Shown: positions 23,382-34,899 of the stretch, piece by piece
Layout: every line of letters begins with the position of its first letter
How positions within the stretch are numbered: the first letter of the stretch is position 1
From: Piliocolobus tephrosceles
Taxonomy: Eukaryota > Chordata > Mammalia > Primates > Cercopithecidae
NCBI RefSeq assembly: GCF_002776525.5
Contig: NC_045441.1
Span: 104,148,744 to 104,212,743, forward strand
Direction: 5' to 3'
DNA: 64,000 nucleotides
Notes under the pieces: model-generated
Databases searched by the model: none
Seen by the model: the letters and a program-made list of their open reading frames with translations, nothing else
Told to the model about the DNA's origin: nothing
Program-made: the position numbers and the translations under genes

Positions 23382-23584
23382 TAAAAAGCACAAGCTAATT
23401 CACTTATAAACTGATTCAAACTGCCCTCACATAACAGTGCTAAATAGTTATTAATATTTAACAAAACTAAATAATAATTACTCAGTATTTAAATCTGACA
23501 GTAAAAAAAAACTCTTATTCAAGCAACTATTAAACAAATGCTGATCCTTTGTAAATAATCTGCAATACCAGTAAAACTAAAAAT

Positions 23585-24040
23585 AAAGGCCAAAAAGGCT
23601 ACATACTATATGATTCTAACTCTATGACATTATGGAAAAGGCAAAAACATTGGAGACAGTGAAAAGATCAGAAGTTACAGGGGTTAGGACAAGGGAGGGA
23701 TGAATAAGCAGAACCCAAGATTTTTAGGCAGTGAAAATACTCTGTATACTATAAGGGGTATATACATGGCATATATGTATATTTGTCCAAACCCACTAAA
23801 TGCACTACACCAAGAATGAACCCTAATGTAAACTATGAACTTTGGGGGATAATGATGCGTCCATGTAGGTTCATCAATTGTAGCAAACGTACCATTCTGG
23901 TGGGGTTATTGATCATGCGGGAGAGGCTATGCATGTATGAGGGCAGGGAGTAAATGGGATATCGCTGTACCTTCCATTCAAGTTTACTGTGAACCAAAAA
24001 TGACTCTAAAAAGTAGTCTATTTTAAATAAGTAAGGCAAA
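23585..24040 (+). mobile_element. L1M 3' UTR
   Basis: Segments typical of L1MC-L1ME 3' ends: ACATTGGAGACAGTGAAAAG, TTGTCCAAACCCACTAAATG, CCAAGAATGAACCCTAATGT, ACTTTGGGGGATAATGATG and GTAGGTTCATCAATTGTAGC. The same family is seen at 36030-36900. Confidence 0.8.
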
Positions 24041-24893
24041 ATATCTGTGGCAATCTCAATCTTCTCCTATAAATTATTACTTCACAGGTCCTCTGTTACC
24101 TATTTAGTAGAAAGCATCCTTGGCTGTCAATCCTAACCTTCTGCACCGCTCTTATTTACACACACATTGTTCCTCACAACATCTGCTCTGCCCACTGTAG
24201 CCTGCTTATCCTCTAATGGTCATCAGTATGCCGAGTCCAAAGACAGGGTAGGAGTCAGGTAAAGACAAGAGATGGAGAAGGCAGGTAGTGGGGCTAAGGA
24301 AGCAAAGAACTCCTAAAGAGGGAAGTCAGCAGATAAATCTGCAGGAGAAAATCTGCAGCAACAAGGAGAAAAGAATCCTGAGTTGATACAAATGTGATTA
24401 TTAGTTTACATAACAGGAAAATCATATGAAATGAAATTATCCTAAAATACAAAACATGATGACATTACAAACATTTCCCTTCTTTAAAAAAAGTCTTCGC
24501 TGTATACAATTCCAAAACTAGAACTTGATAATGTGTTTGCAACGTGTCCTCCAGCGACAAGCAAAATGATTTTTCAAAAGTTGACTGTAAATGCTACATT
24601 TTTCAAAGGAAAGATATATAAAAGCATGTGTGACAAAGACCTATGTCTCAGAATAAACTTGGGAAAAGGTACAAATATTAAATGTTTATGATTTATTGCC
24701 TGAAAGAAAGTTGTACACTTTTATATCCTGGGTCTTCTTAGTCTAAGAAGTCAGTGTTACCAAACTAAGCAGGAGTTCAATGAGATTCTGAAAGTTACAC
24801 CTAATACACTATGTATTACCAAAAACATACAATGTGTTTAGAAACAAATAGTATGTTAGGTATGACTTTTAGGTAGTTAGGTATGACTGTTAG

Positions 24894-24924
<31 letters not shown>

Positions 24925-25696
24925 GTCACTTGCTTGCTTTGGTCATCAGTGAGGAAGCCAGGCTAAGCAACTAACAAACAGTCCAAATATCTGAGTCATT
25001 TATGAGAGGCAAAGGGCTCCAATGGCATATCAGCGACCTATAATATAAGACAGGTTCAAAGATGGTTCTGGCAGGATCCACCACCACTACCACTACCACC
25101 TCAGCAAAATACGACCTTCTTCATCTGAAGTTTCAGGGAAGCAACAAAGGCTAGAGTTCTGCCAGCCGTCCAGCTCAGTAAACACTGATTAAGCACCAGT
25201 GAAGTACAAAGCATTAGCTTAAAGGTGATAAAAGACACTGAATAGGAGGAAATATAGCCCCTTCTACCTTAAGAATTTTCCAATCAAAAATACGGTAAGA
25301 CTATAGTCCAGGCAAAGTAGAGAAAGTACTAAAAGAGAAATACAAAGAAGACATTCAGAGGTTTCCTCAAGGAGATGCTCTAGAATGAAACCTGAGGCCA
25401 TTACTCAGATGACCAACAAGTTCATGCTATAGCCACTGCTCGTTTATAATATTCTTCCATTCGATGTACTACTACTACACCAGAGATGTGAGAAACTTAA
25501 GACATGCTATTTTGTTCTAGCTGATTATTAAAGGGGGAGAATTCTTGAATATAAAGTAAGATATAAGATAAAGATATAACATGATTTTAAAGAAGAAAGC
25601 AGGAAAGGGTTTGGAGCAAAGTGTGTCATAATGCTAACATGGCACAAAGCCAAATAATTCAACTTCCATTCAGTTTTGTTGGTCAAAAAGAATAGT
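24041..25696. other. Unassigned sequence with a TG microsatellite
   Basis: No gene is seen. An old repeat-like motif (AACACTGATTAAGCACCAGT near 25180) is present but not assignable. Confidence 0.45.
24896..24924 (+). repeat. (GT)n microsatellite
   Basis: A 29-bp uninterrupted alternating GT run. Just upstream, GTTAGGTATGACT occurs twice within 25 bp. Confidence 0.95.
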
Positions 25697-25993
25697 ATCA
25701 CTTTTTTTTTTTTTTTTTGGAGACAGAATCTCACTCTGTCACCCAGTCTGGAGTGCAGTGGCACAATCTCTGCTCACTGCAACCTCCACCTCCACAGTTC
25801 AAGAGATCCTCCTGCCTCAGCCTCCTGAGTAGCTGGGATCACAGGCGTGTATCACCACACCCAGTTAATTTTTGTATTTTTAGTAGAGACAGAGTTTCAC
25901 CATGTTGGCCAGGCTGTTCTCGAACTCCTAACCTCAAGTGATCCACCTGCCCTGGCCAAGTGCTGGGATTACAGGGGTGAGCCACCATCACTT
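25697..25993 (-). mobile_element. AluS
   Basis: Reverse-orientation Alu, body 25704-25986, with a poly-T at left. The 7-bp direct repeats ATCACTT flank it (25697-25703 and 25987-25993). The left arm is slightly shortened (a CCCTGGCCAAGTGCTGGG deletion) and its last bases are lost. Confidence 0.88.
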
Positions 25994-26019
25994 CTATAAC
26001 ACATTTATATGCTGCTTTA

Positions 26020-26102
26020 ATGGCTTACAAAGGACTCTCCCATAAATGCTTACAATGCATCTCAAAGCAATCCTATGTCAGGTAGAGACTGTTATCCTCT
26101 CA
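26020..26102 (+). repeat. MIR SINE, left part (split)
   Basis: GCATCTCAAAGCAATCCTAT and GTCAGGTAGAGACTGTTATCC are the start of a MIR. The match resumes at 26577 with TTTTATATATGAGGCTCAGA, so an LTR is lodged inside it. Confidence 0.65.
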
Positions 26103-26576
26103 GGTAGTCTGCCCTCACAAGACAGTCTGCAATGATCCTTGCCTCATGTCCTTGTGTAATCCCCTCCCATACTGAATCAGGACTGGTCTGCAGGACCAAC
26201 TGAATACATCTGAAATGATGGTGTACGGCTTCCACAGGTAAGGCATAAAAGGCACTGCAGCGTCCACTTCAGTGGCTTGAATCTTGGGAAAGTCATCTGC
26301 CACCTCATGAGAACAGCCCTATGGCAAGCCCATCATGGAAAGTAACCAACCTGCCAACACCAACTGGCCAGCCATGTGAGTAAGCCACCTTGGAAGTGAA
26401 TTTTTTAGCTCCAGTGATGCTCCTATAAAACTTCCACTCCTGCTGATATCTGACAGCAACCTCCAGAGACCCAAGCAAGGCCCCTCAAATTGCTGACCCA
26501 CAGCAACCATGAGATAACAAACAATTACTGTTGTTTTCAGCCACTAAGTTTTTCATGTTACAAAACAACAGAGAAC
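26103..26576 (+). mobile_element. MLT1-like MaLR LTR inside a MIR
   Basis: A CCTTGTGTAATCCCCTCCCA segment, TAAAAGGCACTGCAG, GCCAGCCATGTGAGTAAGCC, then GCTGACCCACAGCAACCATG, AGATAACAAACA and TTTTCAGCCACTAAGTTTTT follow the order of old MLT1-type LTRs in plus orientation. It has no coding content. Exact subgroup and edges are uncertain. Confidence 0.6.
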
Positions 26577-26710
26577 CCAGTTTTATATATGAGGCTCAGA
26601 GGGGTTAATTTACCAACTATCACACAGGAATGAGTAGAGAAAACAGATCTGCAACCCAGTCTTTAGGTTTCAGGTTCAAGAAGGTTCAAACAATACCACC
26701 TTCTTCTCAA
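26577..26710 (+). repeat. MIR SINE, right part (split)
   Basis: A continuation of the MIR interrupted at 26102: GAGGCTCAGAGGGGTTAATT, a CTATCACACAGGAATGAGTA segment and a GCAACCCAGTCTTTAGG segment. Confidence 0.65.
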
Positions 26711-27334
26711 CTAAAATAAGGTATAATACAGTAAGGATGATCATTCCTATATGATTATATGACTGACGCTAGTATGTCAGACCTCCTACAGTACATAGAC
26801 ACAGTATATGTCCCTGTATTCTTAACAAATATAATGCGAATCTACAAAATAAGTGAATTTGTGGTGCTCCATTGCGCTCTGTGGAGTTCTTACTATTTTC
26901 TGGAAAATTGCTATTTTTAATGTGCGTATCTTGAAAATAAACACTTAACACATTTAGAGAATTTTAATACTAAAATATTACTTAACAATCTTAATTACAA
27001 TAAGCATTTGTGTAATTTTAAACAATTAGAGTATGTCAGGAAATGCTCAACTGCTGTTTCTTTAAGGTTCTGCTTTTTGGCTTTAGGTCTTCAACCTCGT
27101 AGCATTACACAAATGTAGTAAAATGTATTATCAAAATGCTCCTGATGGTAAAATATTAAATCAAAATCCATAAAGTAGTTACTATCTTACAGAACAAGGT
27201 AGCCAGCCTGTCTGCTTCTGGAGAAGGTCAAAAGAATATTTTATCATTATAATCACATCTGCATATAATGTCCCTTCACATAAATCTCCTCTTTTGAGCC
27301 ATATAACTTTGCAAAACAGGTAGGCAGGACAGGT
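26711..27334. other. Unassigned AT-rich sequence
   Basis: No gene or assignable repeat is seen. Confidence 0.45.
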
Positions 27335-27475
27335 ATACTACCATCCCATTTTTCAATGATGGCCTTAGAGAAGTCTGAGTAACTTAACTAAGGATACATA
27401 ACTATTAAAAGGAATTGCAAGAATCTAATCTACAAGTTTTTAGCACCAAATCCCAGCCTTTTCTTCTAAGCCATG
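27335..27475 (+). repeat. MIR SINE fragment
   Basis: CCCATTTTTCAATGATGGCC, then AGTAACTTAACTAAGGATAC and CCAAATCCCAGCCTTTT, follow MIR order in a diverged copy. Confidence 0.55.
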
Positions 27476-27483
27476 TTTTAGCC

Positions 27484-27580
27484 CAGCGGTGCTCTACCCT
27501 GACTGCCATGAGGACACCTAAGATGCTTTGAAAATATCACTGCCTGGACCTCATCCCCCAGATACTTGATTTAATTGCAC
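27484..27580 (+). mobile_element. MER5-like hAT-Charlie fragment
   Basis: GCGGTGCTCTACCCTGACTG, then ATATCACTGCCTGGACCTCA, and CCCCCAGATACTTGATTTAA match the left half of MER5-type elements. The right half is missing. Confidence 0.6.
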
Positions 27581-27976
27581 TGGTTTGTGTCAGCAGTCTA
27601 ATATATAATAAACTAGCGTTGGTAAATTCACAGGAAGTTTATACCACAGGGAGAAAATGTTGATATGTCTATATGTAAACTGAAACATATTAACCCCCTA
27701 AGAACTTCCTCAAAGACAAAAATATCTTGCAATAAAATCATGCAGAACAAGAAAGGGGAGAGGAGAAACCCAAGCCATTGGTTATAACGGCCATGGGGCC
27801 ATTAAGGAATATTTTATTCCCCTAATCTCACTCCCTGAACCTCACCATGCCACACCTCAAGACATAGCTCAGATATTACCTTCTGTGAGTCCTTCAGGAT
27901 CACAAAAATAATGAAGTCCATTTTTTTGGGTCTATCTTACCTTGAACTCTATCATAGTACATATTGCCCCTCAAAG

Positions 27977-28336
27977 CATTGCTTTATTTATATATTTATT
28001 TTTATTTTATTTTATTTATTTATTTTTTTTTTTTTTTTTGAGATGGAATCTTGCTCTGTCACCCAGGCTGGAGTGCAGTGGCACATTCTCGGCTCACTGC
28101 AACCTCTGCCTCTTAGGTTCAAGTGATTCTCCTGCCTCAGCCTCCTGGGTAGCTAGGATTACAGGTACGTGTCACCACGCCTGGCTAATTTTTGTATTTT
28201 CAGTAGAGACGGGGTTTTGCCATGTTGACCAGGCTAGTTCCGAACTCCTGACCTCTGGTGATCCACCCACCTCAGCCTCCCAAAGTGCTAGTATTACAGG
28301 GGTGAGCCACTGTGCCCACATTGCTTTATTTATATA
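27977..28336 (-). mobile_element. AluSx with 18-bp target-site duplications
   Basis: The Alu body and its T/TTTA-rich tail occupy 27995-28318. Exact 18-bp duplications, CATTGCTTTATTTATATA, lie at 27977-27994 and 28319-28336. The T-rich (ATTT)n stretch at 27995-28022 is the degenerated tail. Confidence 0.95.
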
Positions 28337-28555
28337 CCCCTTTCTCTCACTGCCCTGAGGGTTCCTTAACCCATTTATGCCAGAGGTTGCAAATTTTTTT
28401 TGTGAAAAATCAGGCCTTGGTGATGACCTTGAGAAGTAGGATATAAATAACTCTCACTAGCTTAGCGTTCCAATAATGGAGCACTCTCCACATGGTAAGA
28501 ACACACACATCAGTTTCTCCGGCCTTCGCAATCTCTTGTGATGTTCCAGGATCCT

Positions 28556-29475
28556 ATATCCAACTGCCTTCTAGACATCTCACACTTGCCAATGATATGC
28601 CCTGCAAGCATGTTAAACACAGGTCCAAAGTTGAACTCATTCTCTTCTCCCTCATACCTTCTTCCTCTTCTCTTTTCCCACTCACTACCCAGAAACCTAC
28701 GAAGCATTCTAACATTCTCACTCTCCCATATCTTTTACATTCAAACAGTCACAAAGACCAGCAAATTCTCCCTCATCTTACTTTTCCTAAACATTCTCAC
28801 TTCTCTATTCCCACTACTTCCACCCTTATCTAAGCTTTCAACCTCTCTTATCCATATTAATGCACTGTCCTTGAAAGCTTCTAATCTTGCCATGTCCCCA
28901 CACCCAACCCCACTCCACTCTCAATCTACCCAGCACACTGCTTTCAGTGATCTTCCATGACACTCACAATTCTTCAGTGGCTGATTACTACACATGGTAT
29001 AGGAAGTGTACCCTGAACTGGCTATCCAGTTTCATCTCCTTTCACTCCTTGTCCTTCACACTCTAATATAACTTACCTACATATAGTGCCCAGTACACAT
29101 TATGTTCTCGTAATGCCACACAACTACTCAGGCTGTTAGCTTTACCTAGAAATGCTTTCTACTGCTTATTAGCACGCCCGCTCCTACTCAGTTTTTAAGT
29201 CTCAGCTCAAACACAACCACTACTAAAACCCTTCCCTGGTATTGCAGGCAGAGATCAAGAGCTCTTGTTAGATTTCATTTGCACTTGTACCTACCTCTGT
29301 TATAGCAAATAGCATACTCGAACTACATATTCGAACTACTGGTCAAGATATCTGTAGTCCTATTAGACTATAAGATCCTTGGTCAAAGACAATGACTTTT
29401 CATCTTTATATCCTCCTCACTAGTTCATTTCACAGTCACTAGTTCCATGTACATTACTGGTTCAATGCAGATATA
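28556..29475 (+). mobile_element. L2 LINE, ORF2 3' region and 3' end
   Basis: About 0.9 kb of decayed L2. GACATCTCACACTTGCCAAT and AAAGTTGAACTCATTCTCTT belong to the distal ORF2. TCTTCAGTGGCTGATTACTA, CTCAGCTCAAACACAACCAC and TTAGACTATAAGATCCTTGG belong to the 3' region. The CT-rich 140-codon open frame inside (28538-28960) is not the L2 reading frame in any recognisable form. Confidence 0.7.
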
Positions 29476-30059
29476 TAATAAAAAAGGAGAGGAGAGGTTA
29501 ATGAATAAGGTATGGGCCAATGAAAGAACAAGAAAATCAACTGGACTTTGAGTATAAAAGAAAAAAAAATACCAGATCTTAAGAAAGTACAGACATCTGT
29601 AGTACAGACATTTGTTACTGTAGTACAGACATCCATTACTAAGGCCTAACCATTAAAAAAAAATAGAAAAATATGGTTATTCACGTAGTATGAAGATGAC
29701 CAAAAAAAAACTTATTATTGGACTAAGTAGACATTAAGAAGGTAAAAGTTTCCAGTGGAACAGTTGACAAAGATCAACAGAGAAGCCAGAGGAAAAGATG
29801 GTTGTTTCTAGGAACCAAGTAATTCATTGACCTAAATTCATGGACTGATCAAGACTGCCACCTTTCTCTCAGTTCCAACCCCTCTCCTTTGTCATTATTC
29901 TGCATCACCCCTTCTGAGTCCCCACTACCAAATCCCCAATGCCATGGGTAGTTTCCCTCCAGTGGAGCCACAGGTCCAGGCCAATGGCTTAATCCGGATG
30001 CAAGGGCAGCAGGTGGGAGGGTATCTTTGTTCTTATGTCTAGGACTTTGAGGAAAAATG
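29476..30059. other. Unassigned sequence
   Basis: No gene is seen. Three imperfect repeats built on GTAGTACAGACAT lie at about 29587-29632. Confidence 0.45.
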
Positions 30060-30268
30060 AAACAACTATTTACTGAGAATTTATTTTATGGCAGATATTG
30101 TGCTACATTACACTCACTGACTGAATTTCACAGTAATCATGAGTAATTATCCCATTTACACATGAGGAATTTACGTCCAAGGTGAACAGCTAAGCAATGA
30201 CAGGGCCCGCCTGAAAACCTAAGAATGACAACCTCCAGAGCTTTTTCTATACCCTCACTACCTCAAAA
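30060..30268 (+). repeat. MIR SINE
   Basis: TATTTACTGAGAATTTATTT, TTATCCCATTTACACATGAG, GGTGAACAGCTAAGCAATGA and a CTATACCCTCACTACCTC end follow MIR order. Confidence 0.7.
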
Positions 30269-31364
30269 TGGCGGGAGATGTGGTCCAACCATTCTAGGTT
30301 GGCATTCAGAAGACATTTGCCTCCAAAACACTATTATATATGTCGATTAGAGTCTACAGTACCACTAACATATAATAGGCACACAATGAGTTTAAAAAGC
30401 TTTCCTTACTGCCATATGAAAGTAAGTACTATATTTCCTGGGGTTTGGACCTGGAAATCTAAATGCTATTTATTCCTATCAGCACACTGTTCACTTTACA
30501 AACAATAGACTTGAAAATGAACTTGTGGAATACAATGGGTTCTTAAGTAAGGCTTTTCTTTAAGAATATTTTCTTGCTTCCACAAAAAACATAAAAGCCA
30601 CCAAGGATAGAATGATTTTGCCTTGTTAACTTGTAAGAACAATGACACTAGAAGAAACCTGTGGGAAATATGCTTATCTGATCAGGTGTTCATTTTCGGT
30701 GGGCTGTCATTTAAGTAAAACATCATACTAAACCCCACAGACCACAGCTTATGATAGAAATGCCACAAACTATAGCAGTACAGTTGATATGCCTATAATC
30801 TACTGACAAAACGTACTCCTCAGTAAAGTGAAACCAGATGTCTGGTGTGAAATCAGATGTCTGTGAACTTGTCTTTCTCAGTTTTCAGAGCAGTATTAGA
30901 TACGCTAAATACTCAGCTAAGCTGTATATTAAATCCACAACTTGGCAAAATCATGACAGTTTGGACATGAAGCATCAGCATTTTTATTGTAATTCTTATA
31001 AACCAAAGACATTTCTGAAATAGAAATCCTAAGTTTAAGTACTCAGCTAAATACAGTAGTATGCCTTTCTCACTTTAAGAACAGTGTCAGGGCTTTTTAA
31101 ACACATTATAGAAATTCTTTCCTTTCATTTTTCAAGCTAACACACTTTATCCAGGGCTGTGGAATGATCTGATAAGGTCACATCAGGTGTCAGTCCCCGT
31201 CCCAGAAATTCTAGGATCAGATACACCAGGTGATCCCCTGTGAAAAGCAAATCCCAGGGAGGCTTAACAGTTATAGGAAAGTTAGGTACTACATGGCTTT
31301 CCACAATCAAAGGGAAGATCATAGGAAAGTAATGGGTGAGCACATAGAAAAACAGGGAGGGAAA
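30269..31364. other. Unassigned AT-rich sequence
   Basis: No gene or assignable repeat is seen. Several 60-70-codon frames here have no features of real proteins. Confidence 0.45.
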
Positions 31365-31555
31365 TTTAAAAGTACTTACGTGCCAGGCACTGTTTTTTCA
31401 CACATTCTTTTATATATACTCTTTGTTCTGTTTTGATGGATAAGAAATCAAGCAGCAGGGAAGTTTTAATGGCCCAAAGTGACACAGGTAATAAAATAAG
31501 AGCCAGAAATCAAGCTTATGTCCAAAAGACTATAAAAGTCATGCTACTTCTACAT
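31365..31555 (+). repeat. MIR SINE
   Basis: ACTTACGTGCCAGGCACTGT, then GCCCAAAGTGACACAGGTAA, GAGCCAGAAATCAAGCTTAT and CATGCTACTTCTAC follow MIR order. Confidence 0.65.
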
Positions 31556-33654
31556 GAAGGTTTCGGGTGAAGTGAGGAGGGGTGGTAAATAGCCAAGAAG
31601 AAGGAGAAAAAGGAAGAAATTTATAATTTTACCAAGTAACAGTGAAATAGATATATATATATATATATAAACATGTATTATGTCCCACATATGTTCCATA
31701 TATAATACATAGTTAAGATGTATGCATTTTTAACATATACTTAAGTTGCATATTTAGTATGTGTATATATGGAACAAAAAGTTGAAGAAATAAATATCAA
31801 ATTGTTAAATGGTCATCTGAGAATAGGCTCATAGGAATCTCATATTTTGCCTTTTACATCCCTCCCAGATTTAATTCTAAATAACTTTTTTTGACTTTAT
31901 ATTACTCTTATAACCAGAAAAAGCCAAAGAACTATTCTAGCTTAGATTTTTTAAATGAGGCTAAATGCACAGAAACGCATGCAAGTTAATGGTCTACCTT
32001 CGTATTTGTTTTTCTAAGTACATCATCATTTACACTCTCCATGATTCCTAATATTAGGTCCTTCTTATGGAACAACTACAAAAGTTATCCTCATCTAATT
32101 ATTATACTTGTACACTGGAAAACGACTGTAACATTATTCAGTATAGGACACAAATAGCCAAGATCAGTCATCCTTGTAAGTTTATTACTGAAAGTACTAG
32201 AAAGGTGGAATAATAATTATGTTCTCCACAACACTGTACAGACCTGCAAACCACTATGATCAGTAGTACAGGGAAAGTCTTGTACATTAACATGTAACGA
32301 TTCAGAAAGTCCACAAAACTGGTGGAAGGCCTGCCCCAAAACAGCCATCTCCAATACAATCTCATCATTCTCACCATCCTACTTTTATCGATGTGCTGAT
32401 AAAAGTGCTCAGCACATGGTAAAAAAAACAGAATTAGCTATTGAATCAATGAAGGAACCCATTATCAATGAACAATCACTTCCTGGTTTTCCATAAAGTA
32501 AATTATGTGGTCGCCTATTACTTGAGCACAAACAGGCACGTTCAGGATACAGGCAGCCAGTATCAGAACAGGCAGCCGATCGCAGAGGGCAATTCTACTT
32601 TTCCTGTGTAAGAATCCAAGAATGTGGTTTACTACATTCCTGCTTGTAGCTAATCTGAATTTCAACTAATTTAAAACGGTTATTTATATGTGACACACAG
32701 GATGCATAAGGAGTTCCCAACCTTGTGAGAGGAAGTGTGTTTCATTTCACCATACAGGGGAGAGGGAAGCAGTGTATTAAAGAAGTGACAGAAAAGTCCC
32801 ACAGAAGAACCAATGAAATAGACCACACTGAAAATCACAGTAAGCCTCAAAGGACTTCAGTGTCCTTTTTGGCAACTTTTCAAAAGTGAATGGAATGCGA
32901 GGAGGTACCAAGAGTGAAAGTCCAGAGAAAAAGGCTCAGCCCAGTCATCTCTCTCCTCTCAGAACATCTTCTTCTGTAAGCTTCAGAGAAAATCCCAAAG
33001 AACTTCAACATCAGTAACCTTGTTACTAACTTCATGCCTCGGGGTCCTAAAGGATTTTTTCAGGAGTCCCCTTTTAAAATGTAAACATCCCTAGAGTGGG
33101 TTATTGTTCATTATCAAACAGGACCTGGATTCTTTAGTGCTATGGTCTCAGGGATTAGTCAAAGCTGGCTGATAAGATAGGGGCCGGAGACAGACAACTA
33201 GAGAGGACCATTGTTCCAAGGTGAAAACAGGTAAAGGGGAAGGGCAGTCGTCTGTCGGGCTAAAAGGGATCCATATGCCCAAGCTGTTAAACTCCCAGGC
33301 AACTTTATACACTGTGTGAGCCTGAAAACAGTCCGGGGCTTGGGGCCTGTGACTTTGAAGGTGGGTCCTCCAGTTCCCGATGAAAAGGTAGAATCTGGGC
33401 CCATGTTCACCAGGAGTAGTTCTGGATCTAGCCCTTCTCTCTCTCGCTCTCAGGATAGTCCTAGCTCCTTCCACCCCTGAGCATTCCTTACTTACCCTTT
33501 CTCCCGCTCTTCCTCGGTGAGAAGGGGTAAGTGGTTATTTTGTGCCCTCGCCCAATTTGGCCAAAACCCTAAAAGTAAAAAACGACAGACACGTGCTTTA
33601 AAATCCTGTTGTTCAAGCCTGAGGCTCTCCCACCACCTGCCCAACACTTCCAGA
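31556..33654. other. Single-copy-like sequence left of the CpG island
   Basis: No recognisable repeat beyond an (AT)n run at 31651-31669. A 108-codon minus-strand frame (33148-33474) starts just left of the CpG island but resembles no family I know. If a minus-strand transcript starts in the CpG island, this stretch would be its first intron or the end of its first exon. Confidence 0.5.
31651..31669. repeat. (AT)n microsatellite
   Basis: An uninterrupted AT run of 19 bp. Confidence 0.9.
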
Positions 33655-34270
33655 CAGAAGGCAGCGCGTCCCCACAGCGCTCCCTCACGGCCAGGGCCGG
33701 GGACCGGACTAGTCCCCTTTGTGAGGAATGGGAGAGGGCGCGTCCTGGAGGCGCCGGCTCGGCGAGGAGGAGTGGGCCGGCTCCGTGCCAGGTGTGCCGC
33801 CTCTGGCGCCGGTTTCCCACCCTAGTTAGCCAGTGGCACCAGGAAGAGGACTAGGCAGGGGTGGCCGCCGGACGCGCCTCACATAAACACGCGCACGCAC
33901 ACATGCTCGCGATCACGCAGGACTCGCTGCCGCGCACCCCTCCGCCCCAGCAACGCTCGCCCCACCAGGGCCGGGGCCGACTCCCAGAGAAGGGTCCCCA
34001 GCCCAGGAGACCACCGAGGGTCGGCGGCTGCGCGCCTGCCCACCCGCGCCAGCCTCACAGCCCCCTGCCCGCCGCCAGACGCCGAGCGCCCGCCCTCCGC
34101 ACCCGCTGCGCAGCTCAGCCCAGGGGAAGTCCCCGCGAAGACCCCGCCCTCCGCCGGCGGCAAGCTCCGCCCGGCTCCCCTGGCGCGCGGAGGCTGTCCG
34201 AAGCTCCGCCCCCAGCGGAGAACTGGTCTCTGGACCGCCCGCCCAGGTCGGGCTCAAAATGCGGCGTGGA
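33655..34270. promoter_or_regulatory. CpG island, probable promoter and first-exon region
   Basis: The only GC-rich block of the window. By hand I count about 68 CpG dinucleotides in the 600 bases 33661-34260, against roughly one per 100 bases nearby. GC boxes of the Sp1 type cluster at the right side (CCCCGCCC at 34142-34149, CTCCGCCC at 34165-34172 and again near 34205, ACCGCCCGCCC at 34234-34244). No TATA box or initiator stands out. Established knowledge: such islands in primates mostly mark promoters of broadly expressed genes, often divergent. The direction is open. A GTAAGT donor motif on the minus strand at 33495 favours a leftward first exon, while CAG/GTAAAG at 34560 and GTGAGT at 34571 could serve rightward transcripts. 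Open frames inside (33517-33825, 33861-34328 and minus-strand frames) reflect a lack of stop codons in GC-rich DNA and resemble no known protein. Confidence 0.85.
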
Positions 34271-34638
34271 TCTGAAAGGATCAGAAACGACACTAATTCA
34301 GCAAGCAATTATTGAGCACTTGCCCTAAGCTCAGTAAGGTACTAACGGGGGAGAGGACAGTAAAGAGCTGAAAAGTCTGTGAAACTGTATTTTCAGCTCC
34401 TCCTCTTGTTTTGTAAGTCAGGAAACAGAGAACCCTCACAGTTGCTTAAGTGCAGGACAGCAGTAGCAAAGCACCTGACGAACGATCTTTGGGCAACTCC
34501 TCATTGCGTTTTTTCCTACTCAGGTACACTCAGGAAAACTATTCAGTTTTGCTGCCTCCAGGTAAAGCAAAGTGAGTAATACAGGACAGGCGGTTTACTT
34601 GAGAGAAACTGGAATTTAATACTGAAGGTTTCACCCTC

Positions 34639-34803
34639 AAATGGGTCAAACTCTTTTTTTGTATTTTTAGTAAAGACGAGGTTTCACTGTGTTGGCCAAG
34701 ATGGTCTCGATCTCATAACCTCGTGATCTGCCCGCCTCGGCCTCCCAAAGTCCTGGGATTACATGCGTGAGCCACCTCGCCTGGCCAAATGGTACAAACT
34801 CTT
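34639..34803 (-). mobile_element. Left-arm-only Alu with target-site duplications
   Basis: The body, 34656-34786, is only the left Alu arm up to the middle A-rich linker, in reverse orientation. The linker with T7 (34654-34660) serves as the tail. Imperfect 17-bp target-site copies, AAATGGGTCAAACTCTT (34639-34655) and AAATGGTACAAACTCTT (34787-34803), show that it inserted as a half-Alu. It lies about 390 bp from the CpG island. Confidence 0.88.
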
Positions 34804-34899
34804 AACTGGGTTATTACAACCTACAAAGAAACCTTCTTATCCATGTTATTAATTAGCCTGATTCAATGTGGCTTCAAATGTTGATGAAAGTACCCAAAT

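Noticed and set aside
27942..28358. 138-codon frame over an AluSx
   Set aside because: Entirely Alu antisense translation with a poly-Phe start from the T-tail.
28538..28960. 140-codon Ser/Thr/Leu-rich frame
   Set aside because: It lies in CT-rich L2 sequence and does not read as a known protein or as L2 ORF2.
29587..29632. Possible CRISPR-like repeats (GTAGTACAGACAT three times)
   Set aside because: Only three imperfect short units without real spacers, in primate DNA. A local slippage product.
33148..33474. 108-codon minus-strand frame next to the CpG island
   Set aside because: It resembles no family and lies beyond the candidate donor at 33495, so it would be intronic in the favoured model. 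It could still be the end of an unspliced first exon, so it is noted but not called.
33861..34328. 155-codon plus-strand open frame in the CpG island (and the overlapping minus-strand frames of 94 and 131 codons)
   Set aside because: GC-rich DNA is poor in stop codons on every frame. The products are Pro/Arg/Ala-rich without a known domain, and frames are open on both strands at once.
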